Below are positions 8,314 through 18,084 of a DNA stretch of 46,423 nt, one piece after another. The DNA comes from Corynebacterium amycolatum SK46. Lineage in GTDB: Bacteria; Actinomycetota; Actinomycetes; Mycobacteriales; Mycobacteriaceae. How positions within the stretch are numbered: the stretch's first letter is position 1; every line of letters begins with the position of its first letter. The translations under genes were made by a program, and so were the position numbers. Under the pieces are notes generated by a model that was not told the DNA's origin, did no database searches, and was given only the letters and a program-made list of their open reading frames with translations. The DNA lies in NCBI RefSeq assembly GCF_000173655.1, contig NZ_ABZU01000016.1, positions 1 through 46,423 of the forward strand, read 5' to 3'.

Positions 8314-10542
8314 TTACTCCACCGCACCAGCAGTGTGGACGATCCAGGCGTACTCGAAGGCAGTCTGACGCCAGCGTTCGTAACGGCCGGAAACACCACC
8401 GTGACCAGCGGACATCTCGGTCTTGAGCAGGAACTGGCCCGGCTCGCCGCCGACAACCTCGCGCAGCTTGGCGATCCACTTTGCCGGCTCCACGTAGAGC
8501 ACGCGAGTGTCGTTCAAACTAGTAATCGCGAGAATCTTCGGGTACTTCACATCGGCCGAGATGTTCTCGTACGGCGCGTAGGAGGCCATGTAGTCGTAGA
8601 CCTCCGGGTCGTGGTACGGATCGCCCCACTCATCCCACTCCACCACGGTCAGCGGCAGCTCTGGCATCAGCATGGACGTCAGGCAGTCGACAAACGGGAC
8701 CACGGCCTGAATGCCCGCGAACCTATCGCCAGCAATGTTTGCGACCACACCCATCAGCATGCCGCCCGCTGAACCGCCGAGCGCTACCAACTGCTCGCGC
8801 GTGGTCCAACCAGAATCCAGCAGGTAGTCAGCGACGGCGACGAAGTCAGTGAATGTGTTCTTCTTCGTGGTTGCGCGACCGTTCTCCCACCAGCCACGGC
8901 CCATCTCGCCGCCACCGCGGACGTGTGCAATGACAAAAATCATCCCACGATCCAGCAGCGACAGCCGGGCGATGGAAAAGCCCGGATCCATCGAGGCTTC
9001 ATAGGAACCGTAGCCGTAGAGCAGCGTCGGATTCGGCGCATCCAAATCCAAATCCGCGCGGTGAATAATCGACACCGGAATCTGGGCGCCATCGCTTGCA
9101 CTCACCCATTCACGCTTGGCGACGTAGTCACCGCGATTAAACTCCCCGCGAATCTTCTGCTCCTTGAGCAGCACCCGCTTGCCCGAGGCAATATCAATCT
9201 GCCAGAGCTGCGACGGCGTGGTGAAGGAGCCGTAGGCGTAGCGCAACACCGGGGTGTCCCATTCAGCGTTGCCGGTAGTGCCTGCGGAGTAGAGCTCTTC
9301 GTCGAATTCGAGCTCGACGAAGTTCACAGCGGAGGCTGGCACTGGGTCGGCAGCATCGCCCGTCTCAGCGGGGCCAGCACCATCCTCGTCCTGCGCCAAT
9401 ACCGCCAGCGCCACACGACCAATACCGCCGCGACGGTATCCAAACGCGATGTGCCCAGCGAAGCAGTCAACGCCCTCGACACGGACGTCATCGCGGTGAG
9501 CAACCAGCTCAGTGAGATCCGAAATACTGTCGAAAGACCCCACCGGCATCATGGCCAGTGCGAAGTTCGAGCCAGTCATATTGTGTGTAATCAGCCACAT
9601 ATCCTGGCCCCTGATGACGGCGTGGTCGATGTCGTATTCAACACCGGACTCGCGCGGGCGCACGCAGGTGAACTCACTGGTCGGGTCACTGGCGTCCAGG
9701 TACCAAACCTCGGAGGTAATCTTCGAGGAGCTCTCAATAATCAGGTACTTTTCGCTGCGTACCGTACCGACTCCGACCCAGTAGGCCTCATCGGGCTCAT
9801 GGAAGACACAGACGTCATCCTCGGTGGAGGTGCCCACGCGGTGACGCCACACGGAATCCGGCCGCCAGGCTTCGTCGACCTTCTGATAGAAGATCCATTC
9901 CGAGCCAACCCAGGTAGCACCTGCGGCGATGCCCGCAATTTCGTCGTCAAGCAGTTCGCCCGTGCGCAAATCCTTTACACGCAGCGTGTAGCGCTCGTCG
10001 CCTGTGACGTCGGTGGAGTAGGCCAGCAGATTGCCGTCCGCGGAGACGCTCGCTGCGCCGAGGGCGAAGAAGTCGTGGCCTTCGGCCAGCTCGTTGGCAT
10101 CCAGGATGACCTGTTCTCCTGGTGCCGGGGAGTCGTCCGCAATGGTCGGTGGCGTCCACGCGGCAAGACCGTCACCGGCCTCCGCGCGCACGCGACAGCT
10201 CATCCCGTAAGACTTGCCCTCCTGCGTGCGTGAGTAGTACCACCAGCCATTAAGGCGAGTTGGGACCGACATGTCGGTCTCCTGCACACGCGACTTGATT
10301 TCCTTAAAAATCGCGTCCGCGGTGCCATCAAGATCGGAGGTAAAAGCCTCCGTATAGGCATTTTCAGCCTCTAGGTATTCGATAACCTCGGGGTTTTCCT
10401 TATCGCGGAGCCACTCGAAGTTATCGGTGAAGTCCCTTCCGTGGAAGGACCGAGTCACCGGCTTCCGTTGTGCACGGGGTGCGGGCAAATCCTTTTTTGC
10501 AGGCTTGCCGACGGATGCCGAGTCCAAGGTCACTTCGCTCAC
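8314..10542 (-). CDS. ptrB: Oligopeptidase B / prolyl-oligopeptidase family serine peptidase (S9A)
   Basis: A 742-residue cytosolic peptidase with an N-terminal beta-propeller and a C-terminal alpha/beta hydrolase domain. The catalytic triad is visible: Ser591 in LGGSAGGML, Asp678 in SLNDTRV and His714 in SAGHGG. The [16 protein letters not shown] and [12 protein letters not shown] segments are characteristic of oligopeptidase B (protease II), which cleaves short peptides after basic residues (family knowledge). Its ATG overlaps the purC stop by four bases, so it is cotranslated with purC, and bluB follows directly. There is no signal peptide. Confidence 0.92.
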   Translation of the reverse strand: MSEVTLDSASVGKPAKKDLPAPRAQRKPVTRSFHGRDFTDNFEWLRDKENPEVIEYLEAENAYTEAFTSDLDGTADAIFKEIKSRVQETDMSVPTRLNGWWYYSRTQEGKSYGMSCRVRAEAGDGLAAWTPPTIADDSPAPGEQVILDANELAEGHDFFALGAASVSADGNLLAYSTDVTGDERYTLRVKDLRTGELLDDEIAGIAAGATWVGSEWIFYQKVDEAWRPDSVWRHRVGTSTEDDVCVFHEPDEAYWVGVGTVRSEKYLIIESSSKITSEVWYLDASDPTSEFTCVRPRESGVEYDIDHAVIRGQDMWLITHNMTGSNFALAMMPVGSFDSISDLTELVAHRDDVRVEGVDCFAGHIAFGYRRGGIGRVALAVLAQDEDGAGPAETGDAADPVPASAVNFVELEFDEELYSAGTTGNAEWDTPVLRYAYGSFTTPSQLWQIDIASGKRVLLKEQKIRGEFNRGDYVAKREWVSASDGAQIPVSIIHRADLDLDAPNPTLLYGYGSYEASMDPGFSIARLSLLDRGMIFVIAHVRGGGEMGRGWWENGRATTKKNTFTDFVAVADYLLDSGWTTREQLVALGGSAGGMLMGVVANIAGDRFAGIQAVVPFVDCLTSMLMPELPLTVVEWDEWGDPYHDPEVYDYMASYAPYENISADVKYPKILAITSLNDTRVLYVEPAKWIAKLREVVGGEPGQFLLKTEMSAGHGGVSGRYERWRQTAFEYAWIVHTAGAVE

Positions 10543-11432
10543 GCAGGTTCTCCTATCCAGTCCGAGAAGCGGCGGCCCGACAGTCGTTCGTAGGCCTCGA
10601 CGTACCGCTCGCGAGTTGCTTCCACAACACTACCCGGCAGCGCCGGCGGCGGAGTGCCCTCGTCCTTCTTCCAGCCGGACTTGGAGCAGGTCAGCCAGTT
10701 TCGGACGTACTGCTTGTCGAAGCTCGGGTTAACCGAACCCTCCTGGTAGGAGTCGGCTGGCCAGTAGCGGGAGGAGTCCGGGGTGAGAACCTCGTCGGCC
10801 AGCACCAGGTTGCCGTCGGAGTCGAGACCGAACTCGAACTTGGTGTCAGCCAGGATGATGCCGCGCTTAGCAGCCAGTTCAGCAGCCTGGGTGTAGATAC
10901 GCAGGGTGGCATCGCGCAGTTCTTCGGCACGCTTCTGCCCCAGGGACTCCACAACGGCGTCGAAGGAGACATTCTCGTCGTGCTCGCCCAGTTCGGCCTT
11001 GGTGGCCGGGGTGAAAACCGGTTCTGGCAACTTGGAGCCCTCGACGAGGCCCTCTGGCAGCTCAATGCCGCAGACAGTGCCGTTTTCCTTGTACTCGACG
11101 AGACCCGAGCCGGTTAGGTAGCCACGTGCGACACACTCGAATGGCAGCATGTCCAGCTTCTTGCACACCAGCGCACGGCCGAGGCACTCTTCCGGAATGC
11201 GCTCATCGTCAGCCGGGCCAGCCATATGGTTCGGAAAGTCGATCTCGTCGAAGAAGAACACGCTCATCGCGGTGAGCACTCGACCCTTGTCAGGAATCGG
11301 GGTCTCCAGAATGTGGTCGAAGGCAGAAATACGGTCACTGACCACAAGCAGTAGAGTCTCAGGGTCAATCTCGTAGATTTCCCGGACCTTGCCCGCGGAA
11401 AGATGGTTATACGAGGAAAGTTCAGGTCGCAT
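10539..11432 (-). CDS. purC: SAICAR synthase (phosphoribosylaminoimidazole-succinocarboxamide synthase)
   Basis: Condenses CAIR and aspartate with ATP in purine synthesis. The 297-residue protein begins [21 protein letters not shown], with the SAGKVR nucleotide-binding motif, then [35 protein letters not shown], the [11 protein letters not shown] block and the [17 protein letters not shown] block, all diagnostic. Length is standard for the actinobacterial form. It heads a minus-strand unit purC-ptrB-bluB, with purC and ptrB overlapping by four bases. The 296-bp gap upstream is shared with the divergent thiolase operon. Confidence 0.96.
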   Translation of the reverse strand: MRPELSSYNHLSAGKVREIYEIDPETLLLVVSDRISAFDHILETPIPDKGRVLTAMSVFFFDEIDFPNHMAGPADDERIPEECLGRALVCKKLDMLPFECVARGYLTGSGLVEYKENGTVCGIELPEGLVEGSKLPEPVFTPATKAELGEHDENVSFDAVVESLGQKRAEELRDATLRIYTQAAELAAKRGIILADTKFEFGLDSDGNLVLADEVLTPDSSRYWPADSYQEGSVNPSFDKQYVRNWLTCSKSGWKKDEGTPPPALPGSVVEATRERYVEAYERLSGRRFSDWIGEPA

Positions 11433-11728
11433 GGCGATAAAGTCTAAACCCCTATACGCCTTTGCACTCTATTGATACCTCCGGCCACCACCCCAACTAG
11501 TGGGGATTGACGCAATTACCGTCGTCAAGCGGGAAAAATTTTGAGATTCCGGACTACTGCCCATCGAATTTTTCACAGGTAAACGACGGTGTTTATCCCT
11601 CACCGCCCCCGCTCGGTAGATGACTGGGCAAAAATATTTCTAAAAACGTGACAGAAAACACCGATACCAGTATTGTCTAAATTTAGTAATTCACGTCACA
11701 CTTCAAGGATTTTGAAGGGAACAATCAC
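11433..11728. promoter_or_regulatory. Divergent intergenic region purC / thiolase operon
   Basis: This 296-bp region has no ORF. It contains a copy of the 11-mer motif at 11520-11530 and a perfect 10-bp palindrome CTAAATTTAG at 11677-11686, about 43 bp before the thiolase ATG, in a position suitable for an operator (inference). GAAGGGA at about 11714-11720 is the ribosome binding site of the thiolase gene. No terminator is seen. Confidence 0.4.
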
Positions 11729-13051
11729 ATGGCAGCTCAGGCCAACAATAACTCTCTGCGCCGCGCAGTCGTCGTCGGCGGTAACCGCATTCCGTTCGCT
11801 CGTTCTAATAAGGAATACGCTAACGAGTCGAACCAGGACATGCTGACCGCTGCAATCGACGGTCTCGTCGCCCGCTTCGGTATCGGCGGCGAGCGCCTCG
11901 GTGCAGTCTCCGCCGGCGCTGTGCTGAAGCACTCCCGTGACTTTAACCTCACCCGCGAGTGTGTCCTCGGCTCCGCACTGGCGCCGGACACCCCGGCTTT
12001 CGACATTCAGATGGCATGTGCCACCGGCATGGAGGCTCTCAACTCTGTCTCCAACATGATTAAGCTGGGCCAGATTGACTCCGCTATCGCCGGCGGTGTG
12101 GACACCACCTCCGACGCTCCGATTGCTGTCAACGACCGTCTGCGCAAGATCCTGCTGGAGGCCAGCCGCCAGAAGTCCACTCTGGACATGGCAAAGGTCT
12201 TCCTGAAGGCCCGTCCGTCCGACCTGGCTCCGGATACTCCGTCGACCGGCGAGCCGCGCACTGGCCTGTCCATGGGTGAGCACCAGGCAATCACCACCGC
12301 CAAGTGGGGCGTTACCCGCGCTGAGCAGGACGAGCTGGCCGCCGCTTCCCACCAGAACATGGCAAACGCTTACGACGAGGGCTTCTTCACTGACCTCGTC
12401 ACCCCGTACAAGGGTGTTTCCCGCGACACCAACATGCGCCCGGACTCCACCCCGGAGAAGCTGGCCAAGCTCAAGCCAGTCTTCGGCCGTGGCCTGGAAG
12501 CAGAGCCGACCATGACCGCCGGTAACTCCACTCCGCTTACCGACGGTGCCTCCGCCGTCCTCGTCTCCACCCCGGAGTGGGCCGCTGAGCGCGGTCTGCC
12601 GGTGCTTGCCGACGTCGTCGATTCCGAGGCAGCCGCAGTTGACTTCGTCCACGGTGACGAGGGCCTGCTGATGGCTCCGGCTTACGCCACCCCGCGACTG
12701 CTGGCCCGCAACGGCTGGACCTTCGACGACTTCGACTTCTTCGAGATCCACGAGGCCTTCGCCGGCACCGTCCTTTCCACCATGAAGGCATGGGAGGACG
12801 AGGAGTTCTGCCGCACCAAGCTCGGGCTGGAAGGCCCGCTGGGCTCCATCCCGCGCGAGAAGCTCAACGTCAAGGGCTCTTCCCTGGCAGCCGGCCACCC
12901 ATTCGCCGCTACCGGCGGCCGCATTGTGGCAGCCCTCGCCAAGATGCTGCGTCAGAAGGCAAACGAGACCGGCAAGACCACTCGCGGCCTGATCTCCGTT
13001 TGTGCTGCGGGCGGCCAGGGTGTTGTCGCAGTTCTCGAGGCTCGCGTCTAA
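11729..13051 (+). CDS. Acetyl-CoA C-acyltransferase (thiolase, FadA2/FadI-like)
   Basis: A 440-residue thiolase. The acyl-enzyme nucleophile is Cys97 in QMACATGMEAL; the base His lies in AAGHPFAATGGR and the second Cys in SVCAAGGQG, with HEAFA completing the active site. It is most like the FadA2/FadI type (Rv0243 neighbourhood in mycobacteria). It opens a three-gene plus-strand operon with fabG4 and a MaoC dehydratase; this gives thiolase, ketoreductase and dehydratase, so the set could work in beta-oxidation or in reverse chain elongation (inference). ATG at 11729 is preceded by GAAGGGA. Confidence 0.88.
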   Translation: MAAQANNNSLRRAVVVGGNRIPFARSNKEYANESNQDMLTAAIDGLVARFGIGGERLGAVSAGAVLKHSRDFNLTRECVLGSALAPDTPAFDIQMACATGMEALNSVSNMIKLGQIDSAIAGGVDTTSDAPIAVNDRLRKILLEASRQKSTLDMAKVFLKARPSDLAPDTPSTGEPRTGLSMGEHQAITTAKWGVTRAEQDELAAASHQNMANAYDEGFFTDLVTPYKGVSRDTNMRPDSTPEKLAKLKPVFGRGLEAEPTMTAGNSTPLTDGASAVLVSTPEWAAERGLPVLADVVDSEAAAVDFVHGDEGLLMAPAYATPRLLARNGWTFDDFDFFEIHEAFAGTVLSTMKAWEDEEFCRTKLGLEGPLGSIPREKLNVKGSSLAAGHPFAATGGRIVAALAKMLRQKANETGKTTRGLISVCAAGGQGVVAVLEARV

Positions 13052-13098
13052 TAGTGCACCACCGATAAAGACACTTTTACTTTCAAGGAGAATTTTCC

Positions 13099-14457
13099 AT
13101 GACCGATAAGTACCAGGAACTCGTCAACGGTGGTCCACTCACTGGACTGGCCAAGGCCGCCGGCCTGCCACAGCCACCGTTCCTGCGCCGCCACAAGCCG
13201 GGCGGTCCGCTGCTGAACAACGACAAGGTGCTCGTCACCGGCGAGGGTGCAGATGCAGACGCAGTTGCAGCTCAGCTGACTGAGTGGGGCCTGCAGGTTC
13301 GTCGTGGCACAGCCGCTGACGACAAGATTGGCGCCATTGTCCTCGTCGCCACTGAGGCCAAGCGTCCGGCAGAACTGCAGGGCCCAGTGCTCGCTGCCGC
13401 AAAGCACATGCGCAAGCTGGACAAGGGCGGCCGCATCGTCACCGTCTCCCGCGCCAAGGATGCTCACCACAACGCAACCCCGGCCGAGATCGCCGAAAAC
13501 GCTGTCGCCGGTGGTATCGAGGGCCTGATTCGCTCCCTCGGCCACGAGGTTCGTGGCGGCTCCACCGCCAACGGCATCCTCGTTGCTCCGGGTGTCTCGG
13601 TCACCGCACCGTCCGTCATCTCCTCCCTGCACTTCTTCCTCTCCGGCCGTTCCGCCTTCATCGACGGCCAGTTCCTCCGTGTCTCCTCTGACGCTGGTGA
13701 GATTCCGGCTGACTGGGATAAGCCGCTGGCCGGCAAGGTTGCCGCTGTCACCGGTTCCGCCCGTGGTATCGGTGCCGCTATCGCTCGCCAGCTCAAGGCT
13801 GACGGCGCAGAGGTCATCGTCATCGACGTCCCGCAGGCTGGCGAAGCTCTGTCCAAGGTCGCCAACGAGCTCGGTGGCCTGGCTCTGCAGCAGGACATCA
13901 CTGCCGACGAAGCCGGCAACGCCATTGCCGATGCCGCTGTGGCCCGCTACGGTCGCCTGGACATCGTCATCCACAACGCAGGTATCACCCGCGACAAGAT
14001 GTTCGCCAACATGGACGACGCCAAGTGGGGCTCGGTCATCGCCGTCAACATCGAGTCCCAGCTGAAGATGAACGAGCAGCTACTGAACCACAAGGCCTTC
14101 GAGAAGGCTCCGCGTATTGCCACCATGGCTTCCACCTCCGGTATCGCAGGTAACCGCGGTCAGACCAACTACGCCACCTCCAAGGCCGGCGTTATCGCAA
14201 TGGTCGAGGCTTACGCTGAGGAGTTCGCTAAGCGCGGCGGCAACATCAACGCTGTTGCTCCGGGCTTCATCGAGACCGACATGACCGCTGCTATTCCGTT
14301 CGTCAACCGCCAGGTTGCTCGACGCGTGAACTCGCTGCAGCAGGGTGGCCAGCCAGGCGATGTCGCCCAGGCAATCGCCTTCCTGGTCTCCGACCGCGCT
14401 CTGGGCGTCAATGGCCACGTCCTGCGCGTCTGCGGTCAGAACATCGTCGGCGCCTAA
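13099..14457 (+). CDS. fabG4: High-molecular-weight 3-oxoacyl-(ACP/CoA) reductase FabG4
   Basis: NAD(P)(H)-dependent ketoacyl reductase of 452 residues, about twice normal FabG, like mycobacterial FabG4 (Rv0242c). The N-terminal half (to about 205) is a divergent flavodoxin/Rossmann-like domain without the glycine motif. The C-terminal SDR domain has the cofactor loop TGSARGIG near 220, NAG in IHNAGITRDKMF, Ser in ASTSGIAGNRG and the catalytic Tyr-x3-Lys in NYATSKAG. A 47-bp gap containing AAGGAG separates it from the thiolase gene. It probably works with the neighbouring HtdX dehydratase. Confidence 0.9.
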   Translation: MTDKYQELVNGGPLTGLAKAAGLPQPPFLRRHKPGGPLLNNDKVLVTGEGADADAVAAQLTEWGLQVRRGTAADDKIGAIVLVATEAKRPAELQGPVLAAAKHMRKLDKGGRIVTVSRAKDAHHNATPAEIAENAVAGGIEGLIRSLGHEVRGGSTANGILVAPGVSVTAPSVISSLHFFLSGRSAFIDGQFLRVSSDAGEIPADWDKPLAGKVAAVTGSARGIGAAIARQLKADGAEVIVIDVPQAGEALSKVANELGGLALQQDITADEAGNAIADAAVARYGRLDIVIHNAGITRDKMFANMDDAKWGSVIAVNIESQLKMNEQLLNHKAFEKAPRIATMASTSGIAGNRGQTNYATSKAGVIAMVEAYAEEFAKRGGNINAVAPGFIETDMTAAIPFVNRQVARRVNSLQQGGQPGDVAQAIAFLVSDRALGVNGHVLRVCGQNIVGA

Positions 14458-14510
14458 GCGAAGTCGCGGCTTCCGCATAGGCTCCCGATAAGGAGGAAAG
14501 AGGAAAACTT

Positions 14511-15473
14511 ATGGCTAAGACCCTGGATGCCGTTCCCAATCTGGTTCCGCTCTACGCCAAGGCAGCTGCTGGTTCGGCGAAGAAGCGCCCGAACTCCATC
14601 GAGATTAAAGTCGATGAGTTGGCCGTCAACGGTGTGACTGTAGACGCCGACCGTGACCAGGACTTCCGCGATGTCGTCGGCGCTCCGAAGTCCGAGCAGG
14701 CTTTCTTCGGCCACATCCACGCTCTGATTATGCCCATTCAGATGGAACTGATGGCTGCGGATGACTTCCCGCTGCCGATGATGGGCCTGGTCCACACCGA
14801 GAACACCTACCGCGAAATCTCGCCTGTCACGCTCGGCGGCAAGGTTGATATCTCGGTGAAGGTGGCAGCGTTCCGCGCTCACCGCTCGGGCACTGAGGTT
14901 GTTCTGGAGTCGACTGTTACATCGTCCACATCCGGCGCCACCTTGGTCGAGGAGCAGTCGGTGTACCTGGCCAAGGGCGTTCGCCTGAAGGATGCCGAGG
15001 GCTTCGAAGAGGTCCAGGCACAGCGTGAGGCCATCAAGTCCGGCGCCGAGACCATCAAGCGCGAGCAGTTCAAGGTCCCCTTCCCCACTGCTCAGTGGAA
15101 GCTGGCTGGCAACACCGGCCGCAAGTGGGCCAAGGTTTCCGGTGACTGGAACCCGATTCACATCACCTCTGTCTCCGCGAAGGCTCTGGGCATGCCGGCA
15201 GCGATTGCACACGGCATGTACACCGCCTCCCGCGCACTGGCTGAAGCACAGGTTCTGCCGGGTCAGTCGTACAAGTTCCAGATCTCCTTCGGTGCGCCGG
15301 TCGTTCTGCCGACCACCATCAACGTCGCACTCACCCACACCGGTGACGGTGCAGGTGCTGCTCACAACCTGACTGATAGCAGCTCCAACATCGGCCGTGC
15401 AGTCAACATCGTCGCGTGGGATCGCAAGAAGAAGCGTCCGCACTTCACCGGAAGTGTTCGCCCGCTGAAGTAG
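14511..15473 (+). CDS. htdX: MaoC-like 3-hydroxyacyl-thioester dehydratase (HtdX-like)
   Basis: A 320-residue double-hotdog dehydratase acting on 3-hydroxyacyl-CoA or -ACP, equivalent in order and length to mycobacterial HtdX (Rv0241c). The C-terminal MaoC domain has the hydratase-2 motif GDWNPIHITSVSAKALGMP followed by AIAHGMYTASRAL, with the catalytic Asp and His. The N-terminal hotdog (about 20-150) lacks that motif, as usual. ATG at 14511 has the strong site AAGGAGGAAAGAGG upstream. It is the last gene of the operon and a long terminator follows. Confidence 0.9.
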   Translation: MAKTLDAVPNLVPLYAKAAAGSAKKRPNSIEIKVDELAVNGVTVDADRDQDFRDVVGAPKSEQAFFGHIHALIMPIQMELMAADDFPLPMMGLVHTENTYREISPVTLGGKVDISVKVAAFRAHRSGTEVVLESTVTSSTSGATLVEEQSVYLAKGVRLKDAEGFEEVQAQREAIKSGAETIKREQFKVPFPTAQWKLAGNTGRKWAKVSGDWNPIHITSVSAKALGMPAAIAHGMYTASRALAEAQVLPGQSYKFQISFGAPVVLPTTINVALTHTGDGAGAAHNLTDSSSNIGRAVNIVAWDRKKKRPHFTGSVRPLK

Positions 15474-15493
15474 TTGATGCGAAAGCGCTGTAG

Positions 15494-15557
15494 AAAACGC
15501 CGCGCTTTGGAAAACCAGTCTCCTCATTGACTGGGCCTTTCCAAAGCGCGGCGTTTT
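15494..15557 (+). terminator. Rho-independent terminator after htdX
   Basis: Long hairpin: arms AAAACGCCGCGCTTTGGAAA (15494-15513) and its complement (15538-15557), with an inner stem CCAGTC/GACTGG (15515-15520 / 15529-15534). The arms are A- and T-ended, so it can terminate in either direction. Confidence 0.92.
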
Positions 15558-15794
15558 TGTATTCCCTGTTTTCGCTTTTCCGAGGGCACCACTGGCATGC
15601 CCCCTCCGAGAAACACGGCATCCTCCCCCCCCCACCCCCGCCGGCAACCCCTGCACTTTCCCGCCTTGAAAATCAGCTACTGGGTTTTTCCGCCGTTAAT
15701 GCAGAGCCGCGGCTTTACTTCGCAGTTGCATGACTAAGCACTTTCAGCCGCACGTAGGCAACGCCTTGTTGATATCCCATTCACTCTTCTATTT
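15558..15794. other. Gene-free stretch before nrdI
   Basis: There is no convincing gene here. It contains a C-rich tract (about 15627-15646). Near its end lie TTGATA and TATTTT (about 15789-15794), which may be the nrdI promoter. Confidence 0.35.
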
Positions 15795-15816
15795 TATGTT
15801 CAATCCCTTGAACATA
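15795..15816 (+). promoter_or_regulatory. Perfect 9-bp inverted repeat before nrdI (candidate operator)
   Basis: TATGTTCAA-TCCC-TTGAACATA is a perfect inverted repeat ending where the nrdI ribosome binding site AGGAGG begins. It could be a repressor site or an mRNA hairpin masking the ribosome site. It does not match the NrdR box or the corynebacterial LexA consensus as I know them. Confidence 0.5.
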
Positions 15817-15828
15817 GGAGGTAATTGA

Positions 15829-16293
15829 GTGTCTTCATCGTCGAAGACGCCGCTGACTTTCACGGAACTCCCACCGGAGGAGTCACCCCGAATCGTGTAC
15901 TTCTCCAGTGCTTCTGAAAACACTCACCGGTTCGTCCAAAAGCTGGCTCAACCAGCAGCACGCATCCCGTTACATCCGCGAAAAGACGGAATGATCCGCG
16001 TTTGCAGCCCATTTGTCCTGATCACACCGACTTACGGTGGCGGATGTCGGCGCCGCGCGGTGCCTAAGCAAGTCATCGCTTTTCTCAACGACGAAACCAA
16101 CAGGAGTTTCATCCGCGGTGTCATCACCTCGGGCAACACAAATTTCGGCACCGACTTTTGCATAGCCGGAGCCATCATTTCTGCAAAATGCCAGGTCCCG
16201 GAGCTATACCACTACGAGTTACTGGGGACAGACCACGATGTGGAAAACGTCAGAGAGGGCCTGGAAAAATTCTGGAGGAGCGCTACTTCTTGA
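15829..16293 (+). CDS. nrdI: NrdI flavodoxin-like ribonucleotide reductase accessory protein
   Basis: FMN protein that supplies the oxidant needed to generate the radical in NrdF. The 154-residue protein has [18 protein letters not shown] (FMN phosphate loop), LITPTYGGG and [15 protein letters not shown], all NrdI hallmarks. The start is GTG at 15829 with AGGAGG eight bases upstream. Its TGA overlaps the TTG start of nrdF (TTGA, 16290-16293), so the two are translationally coupled. No nrdE or nrdH lies next to them. Given the unusual NrdF, this NrdI is probably the partner that oxidises its tyrosine (inference). Confidence 0.9.
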   Translation: MSSSSKTPLTFTELPPEESPRIVYFSSASENTHRFVQKLAQPAARIPLHPRKDGMIRVCSPFVLITPTYGGGCRRRAVPKQVIAFLNDETNRSFIRGVITSGNTNFGTDFCIAGAIISAKCQVPELYHYELLGTDHDVENVREGLEKFWRSATS

Positions 16294-17294
16294 ACATCTA
16301 CAGCTATTCAACTACGCCACCGTCTTTTCGAAAGGACCCAGCTGCCCGCCTTCGGCCGATCAACTGGAACCGAGTGCAAGATGACAAAGACCTCGAAGTG
16401 TGGAATCGCCTGACAGCAAATTTTTGGCTGCCCGAAAAAGTCCCGCTGTCCAATGACCTTGCAGACTGGCGACGTCTTACCGATCTAGAACGCGAGCTAA
16501 CCATGAAGGTCTTCACCGGACTGACCATGCTCGACACAGTCCAGGCGTCTGTTGGGGAGATTTCCCAAATTCAAGATGCCCGCACAGAACATGAAGAGGC
16601 CGTTTACACGAATATCGCTTTCATGCAGGCAGTACATGCAAAGTCCTATTCTTCAGTTTTTTCCACGTTGTCCAATACCCCTGACATCGACGCTGCCTAC
16701 CAATGGGCAGTCACTAATGACATCCTGCAGGCTCGTTCAAAAGCTGTGCTCAAGCACTATTACGGCGACGTTCCACTCAAGCGAAAGGCGGCAGCAACGC
16801 TTCTTTCATCCTTCTCGCTCTACGCCGGTTTCTACCTTCCGCTGCACTTCGCATCACGAGGCATCCTGACCAACACCGCCGACATGGTGCGCCTAATCCT
16901 GCGCGACAAAGCTGTTCACGGCTATTACTCCGGCTACAAATTCCAGCGAGGCGTAGAAACCTATGACACCGCCACGCAAAGACAGATGAAGGCTTTCGTC
17001 TTCGAGCTTCTCGACGAGCTATACCAGCTCGAACTAAGGTACTCCGAAGCCCTATACCAACCACTCGGGCTATACGACGACGTTGCCAACTTCATTCGAT
17101 ACAACGCCAACAAAGCGCTCATGAACTTGGGGTACCCGCAGCGGTTTAACCATGATGAGACCGCCTTCAAACCCGAGATTCTCGCCGCCCTCACCCCGGG
17201 GTCAGATGAAAACCACGACTTTTTCTCCGGTTCCGGCTCCGCATATGTCATCGGAAAAGCCGAAGACACCGCAGATGAAGACTGGGATTTCTAA
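16290..17294 (+). CDS. nrdF: Ribonucleotide reductase R2 subunit, class Ie-like (QSK) NrdF
   Basis: A 334-residue ferritin-like radical subunit ending in the conserved C-terminal tail [11 protein letters not shown] that docks to NrdE. Radical-site Tyr120 (HAKSY) and ligands Asp82, His116 and His210 are kept. The three metal-binding glutamates are replaced: Gln113 (FMQAVH instead of FMExVH), Ser173 (LLSSF instead of LLESF) and Lys207 (RDKAVH instead of RDExVH). QSK at these places is the known signature of metal-free class Ie R2, which uses a NrdI-generated DOPA radical. The start is TTG at 16290 with GGAGGAG upstream and overlaps the nrdI stop; the longer open frame to 16158 is spurious. The catalytic NrdE must be encoded elsewhere. 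Confidence 0.92.
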   Translation: MNIYSYSTTPPSFRKDPAARLRPINWNRVQDDKDLEVWNRLTANFWLPEKVPLSNDLADWRRLTDLERELTMKVFTGLTMLDTVQASVGEISQIQDARTEHEEAVYTNIAFMQAVHAKSYSSVFSTLSNTPDIDAAYQWAVTNDILQARSKAVLKHYYGDVPLKRKAAATLLSSFSLYAGFYLPLHFASRGILTNTADMVRLILRDKAVHGYYSGYKFQRGVETYDTATQRQMKAFVFELLDELYQLELRYSEALYQPLGLYDDVANFIRYNANKALMNLGYPQRFNHDETAFKPEILAALTPGSDENHDFFSGSGSAYVIGKAEDTADEDWDF

Positions 17295-17368
17295 ATCCGC
17301 GTCCTTCGTCGCTCATCCTAAGAGAGGAGCATTCGCGCGGTTAGGTGCTCGCCGTTAGGCTCGTTTTC

Positions 17369-18082
17369 ATGACTGTTTCTATCTCGGCCGTGATCGCGCT
17401 TAACGACGACCCCCGCGCCGCTGCGCGGTTTTACGCCGAAGGTTTTAACTCCAACATCAAGTCCAACTCCACCACGCTCGCTATCGGCGGGATGAATCTC
17501 GAGCTCATTGAAGATGAGAACCGCCAGCTAACCCCCGCTGTGTCTTTTATGGTGCGCTTTGCCCCTGGTCAGGAAAACCAGCTGCGCAGACTGTGGGAGC
17601 ATCTGATGGCGGGTGATGAAACCATCAGCGGTGGTGCCGCACTCATGCCTCTGACCAGCTACGATTTCTCGCCACTCTTTGGCTGGTTGGCCGACGGAAA
17701 TGGGGTCAACTGGCAACTGATGGTTGATCCATCACCCGGCGAGGCTGAAAGCACGGACGCTGCCGCAAAGACAGCGAATCCAACCGTTATCCCCTACTTC
17801 ATGTGGACTGGCGACGAACCACAGGCTGCCGCCGCCACCGAGGTCTACAACCAGCTTTTCGGGTCAGGGAATTTCATGACGCTCGACTCGCCGGGCATGC
17901 ACAAGTTCACCTTTGGCGACGGTGTGGCGATGCGCATCTCCAGCGATTCTGCCAAAGAAATCGAAAGCGCCTACCAAGCACTCGGCCTGACAGACGCTGG
18001 GGTTGCCGAGGGCACGGATGCCGTCGTCAAGCCCGGAGTCCAGCCTCAGCCCGATCGATTCGGCGTGTACTGGACGCTCTAG
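17369..18082 (+). CDS. VOC-superfamily (PhnB/glyoxalase-like) protein
   Basis: A 237-residue protein with two repeats of the vicinal-oxygen-chelate fold, of the type annotated as PhnB or 3-demethylubiquinone methyltransferase-like. First-half marks are AVIALNDDPRAAARFYAEGF and SFMVRFAPGQENQLRRLWEHLM, then SYDFSPLFGWLADGNGVNWQLMVD (partly quoted); the second half repeats PYFMWTGD with EVYNQLFG. Neither methyltransferase nor phosphonate function is supported; the substrate is unknown. ATG at 17369 lies seven bases after TAGGCT (17356-17361), which suggests a leaderless mRNA. The 3' end almost touches the convergent small membrane gene. Confidence 0.65.
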   Translation: MTVSISAVIALNDDPRAAARFYAEGFNSNIKSNSTTLAIGGMNLELIEDENRQLTPAVSFMVRFAPGQENQLRRLWEHLMAGDETISGGAALMPLTSYDFSPLFGWLADGNGVNWQLMVDPSPGEAESTDAAAKTANPTVIPYFMWTGDEPQAAAATEVYNQLFGSGNFMTLDSPGMHKFTFGDGVAMRISSDSAKEIESAYQALGLTDAGVAEGTDAVVKPGVQPQPDRFGVYWTL

Positions 18083-18084
18083 CG

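Noticed and set aside
11696..14478. Long minus-strand frames opposite the thiolase and fabG4 (for example 11696-12898 and 13048-13974)
   Set aside because: Mirror frames caused by codon bias of the real operon; no ribosome sites or family motifs.
15795..15816. SOS (LexA) box or NrdR box before nrdI
   Set aside because: The inverted repeat has a different half-site and spacing from both consensus sequences known to me.
16158..16289. N-terminal extension of NrdF to ATG 16158
   Set aside because: It overlaps nrdI in another frame and has no similarity to NrdF; TTG 16290 has GGAGGAG upstream and the family-typical start.
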